A stretch of DNA of 16,162 nucleotides from Gemmatimonadales bacterium UBA7835 (lineage in GTDB: Bacteria; Gemmatimonadota; Gemmatimonadetes; Longimicrobiales; Gaopeijiaceae). Location: positions 1 through 16,162 of the forward strand of contig DLTN01000065.1 in the NCBI GenBank assembly GCA_002500925.1. The letters are read 5' to 3'. Positions 14,652-16,162 of the stretch are shown here, piece by piece. The notes under the pieces are model-generated. The model saw nothing but the letters and a program-made list of their open reading frames with translations, did no database searches and was not told the DNA's origin. The translations under genes were made by a program, and so were the position numbers. The stretch's first letter is position 1. Each line of letters begins with the position of its first letter.

Positions 14652-16162
14652 ATGGTGGGAAGTAAGACCTACTTTTTTCTTTTGCTCGTGCTCGTGACCA
14701 TTGCGTCCCCTCCTCGGGCTGCGTCCCAGGTAGCGGTAGTTGAGCTGTCGATCACCGAACTACAAGATCTTATGGAATCGGGCCGAGCGACGTCGGTCGA
14801 GATTACGCAGGCATACTTGGATCGGATCGAGGCTTACGACCAAAGAGGGCCGGCTATCAACTCGATGGTTTGGTTAAGCCCCATAGCTTTGTCACAGGCC
14901 GCAGCACTCGATCAAGAGAGGGCAGAGAGTGGCCCTAGGGGTCCAATGCACGGAATTCCGATCATCCTAAAGGACAACTACGATACACCGGAGATGCCGA
15001 CCACAGCAGGTACGCTCGCACTCGCTTCAAACTACGCGCCCGATGACGCTTTTCAGGTGGCCAGATTAAGGGAAGCAGGGGCTGTGATCCTTGGAAAGGC
15101 CAATATGCATGAGCTGGCCTCAGGTATTACAACGATCTCCTCAATGGGTGGCCAGACTCGGAATCCGTATGATCTGACTCGTAATCCTGGTGGCTCCAGT
15201 GGGGGCACGGGAGCAGCAATTGCCGCGAGCTTCGCGGCTGTTGGGTGGGGTAGTGACACGTGTGGCTCGATACGCATTCCGGCCGCACAGAATGATTTGG
15301 TTGGGCTAAGGCCGACCAAGGGATTATCGAGTATCGATGGAATCATCCCGCTTGCTGCTACGCAGGATGTCGGTGGTCCGCTAGCCCGCAATGTTCGGGA
15401 TCTGGCTATAGCACTAGATGCTACGGTTGGGCATGATCGCAATGATCCCGCGACTGACATTCTTGCGGGCAGGCCCGTCCCTCGTTTTGTGGCCTCACTT
15501 GATGAGGAAGCGCTCCGCGGTGCGCGCATCGGGATACTGGAGGCTTACTTCGGAACCGCGCCGGAGGAAGCGGCTGCGGGTCGATTGGTGCGGAGCGCGA
15601 TAGATCGCATGGTTGCTCTGGGTGCTGACACGATCACTATAGATATCCCGGATTTAGAGGAGTTAATCACGGGCTCGGGAGTTATCGGGTTTGAGACCAA
15701 ATGGGACCTAATCGACTATTTTTCGAACACTCCGGGCGCGCCTGTGAGCTCGCTCGGTGAGATTCTGGAAACGGGCCTAGTTCACGAAGCGCTCACGCCG
15801 AGAATGCGAGATCGGAACCAGTCTGAGGAACGAAATTCGGAAGAATATCTAGCTGCGCTTGCCAAGCGCGAACCCTTGAGAGAGGCCGTAGAGGCCACCC
15901 TTAACAGACATTCGTTAGATGCTCTTGTCTTCCCGACTGTGCGTACCATCCCATCAGTTATTGGTGACCCACAGCGTGGATCGAGCTGCAGCTTAGGTGC
16001 GAACACGGGACTGCCCTCCATAAGCGTGCCCGTTGGCCTCGTCTCGGGTGTTCCCATAGGGATGGAGTTGATGGCGAGGACCCTAGAGGACGCCGACCTC
16101 GTTGCGATGGCTTATGCCTTTGAGCAGGCAACAGATCACCGGAGGATCCCTCCGAACACGCC
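14652..16162 (+). CDS. Exported amidase, amidase-signature family (3' end missing)
   Basis: A hydrolase of the amidase-signature family, with 503 codons visible and no stop before the window end. The N-terminus MVGSKTYFFLLLVLVTIA is a signal-peptide-like core, probably cut after about residue 25 (PRAAS|Q), so the enzyme is likely periplasmic or secreted. The catalytic triad is complete: Lys107 in ILKDNYDTP, cis-Ser182 in GGSSGGTG, and nucleophile Ser206 in SDTCGSIRIPA. The usual GGSIR motif reads CGSIR here, a mild variation. The ATG at 14652 has GAGG (14640-14643) eight bases upstream and follows the YczE gene by 15 bases. It is not the cytosolic GatA of tRNA amidation because of the signal peptide. 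Which amide it cleaves is not visible. Confidence 0.9.
   Translation, partial: MVGSKTYFFLLLVLVTIASPPRAASQVAVVELSITELQDLMESGRATSVEITQAYLDRIEAYDQRGPAINSMVWLSPIALSQAAALDQERAESGPRGPMHGIPIILKDNYDTPEMPTTAGTLALASNYAPDDAFQVARLREAGAVILGKANMHELASGITTISSMGGQTRNPYDLTRNPGGSSGGTGAAIAASFAAVGWGSDTCGSIRIPAAQNDLVGLRPTKGLSSIDGIIPLAATQDVGGPLARNVRDLAIALDATVGHDRNDPATDILAGRPVPRFVASLDEEALRGARIGILEAYFGTAPEEAAAGRLVRSAIDRMVALGADTITIDIPDLEELITGSGVIGFETKWDLIDYFSNTPGAPVSSLGEILETGLVHEALTPRMRDRNQSEERNSEEYLAALAKREPLREAVEATLNRHSLDALVFPTVRTIPSVIGDPQRGSSCSLGANTGLPSISVPVGLVSGVPIGMELMARTLEDADLVAMAYAFEQATDHRRIPPNT

Overview
The window (about 16.2 kb, moderately high GC) is packed with genes, has no rRNA, tRNA, CRISPR or insertion sequence that I can see, and both ends cut through a gene. 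The best guess for the source is a free-living, aerobic heterotrophic bacterium of the Gemmatimonadota or a similar Gram-negative phylum. This rests on the DUF5916-type outer-membrane protein, the fused TRAP-TAXI transporter, frequent GTG and TTG starts, and exported proteins with Gram-negative signal peptides. It is an inference from gene content, not a measured placement.

Layout. (1) Positions 1-3256 hold glcD (3' part), glcE and glcF, overlapping head to tail: the three subunits of a membrane-associated glycolate oxidase (glycolate to glyoxylate). (2) Positions 3360-6596 hold an M20 peptidase, a GNAT acyltransferase of the COG3375 type and an enolase-superfamily o-succinylbenzoate synthase/N-succinylamino acid racemase. 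This trio matches the known succinyltransferase / racemase / desuccinylase route that irreversibly turns D-amino acids into L-amino acids. (3) One gene on the minus strand (6601-7161) encodes a 186-residue protein that I do not recognise; a candidate promoter with an inverted repeat lies upstream of it. (4) Positions 7373-16162 run in one direction with almost no gaps: a Yip1-like membrane protein; a 965-residue protein joining both TRAP membrane domains to a TAXI substrate-binding domain; a DUF5916 outer-membrane barrel whose GTG start overlaps the transporter stop; a YczE-family membrane protein; and an exported amidase cut by the window end.

How they may work together (inference). The set looks like a small-molecule scavenging region. 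Glycolate oxidase handles an algal exudate, the racemase trio would recover D-amino acids, and the TRAP/outer-membrane/amidase group would bring in and process an organic anion or an amide. The two most distinctive points are the single-chain TRAP transporter carrying its own binding protein, and its tight coupling to a predicted outer-membrane barrel. The substrate cannot be read from the sequence.
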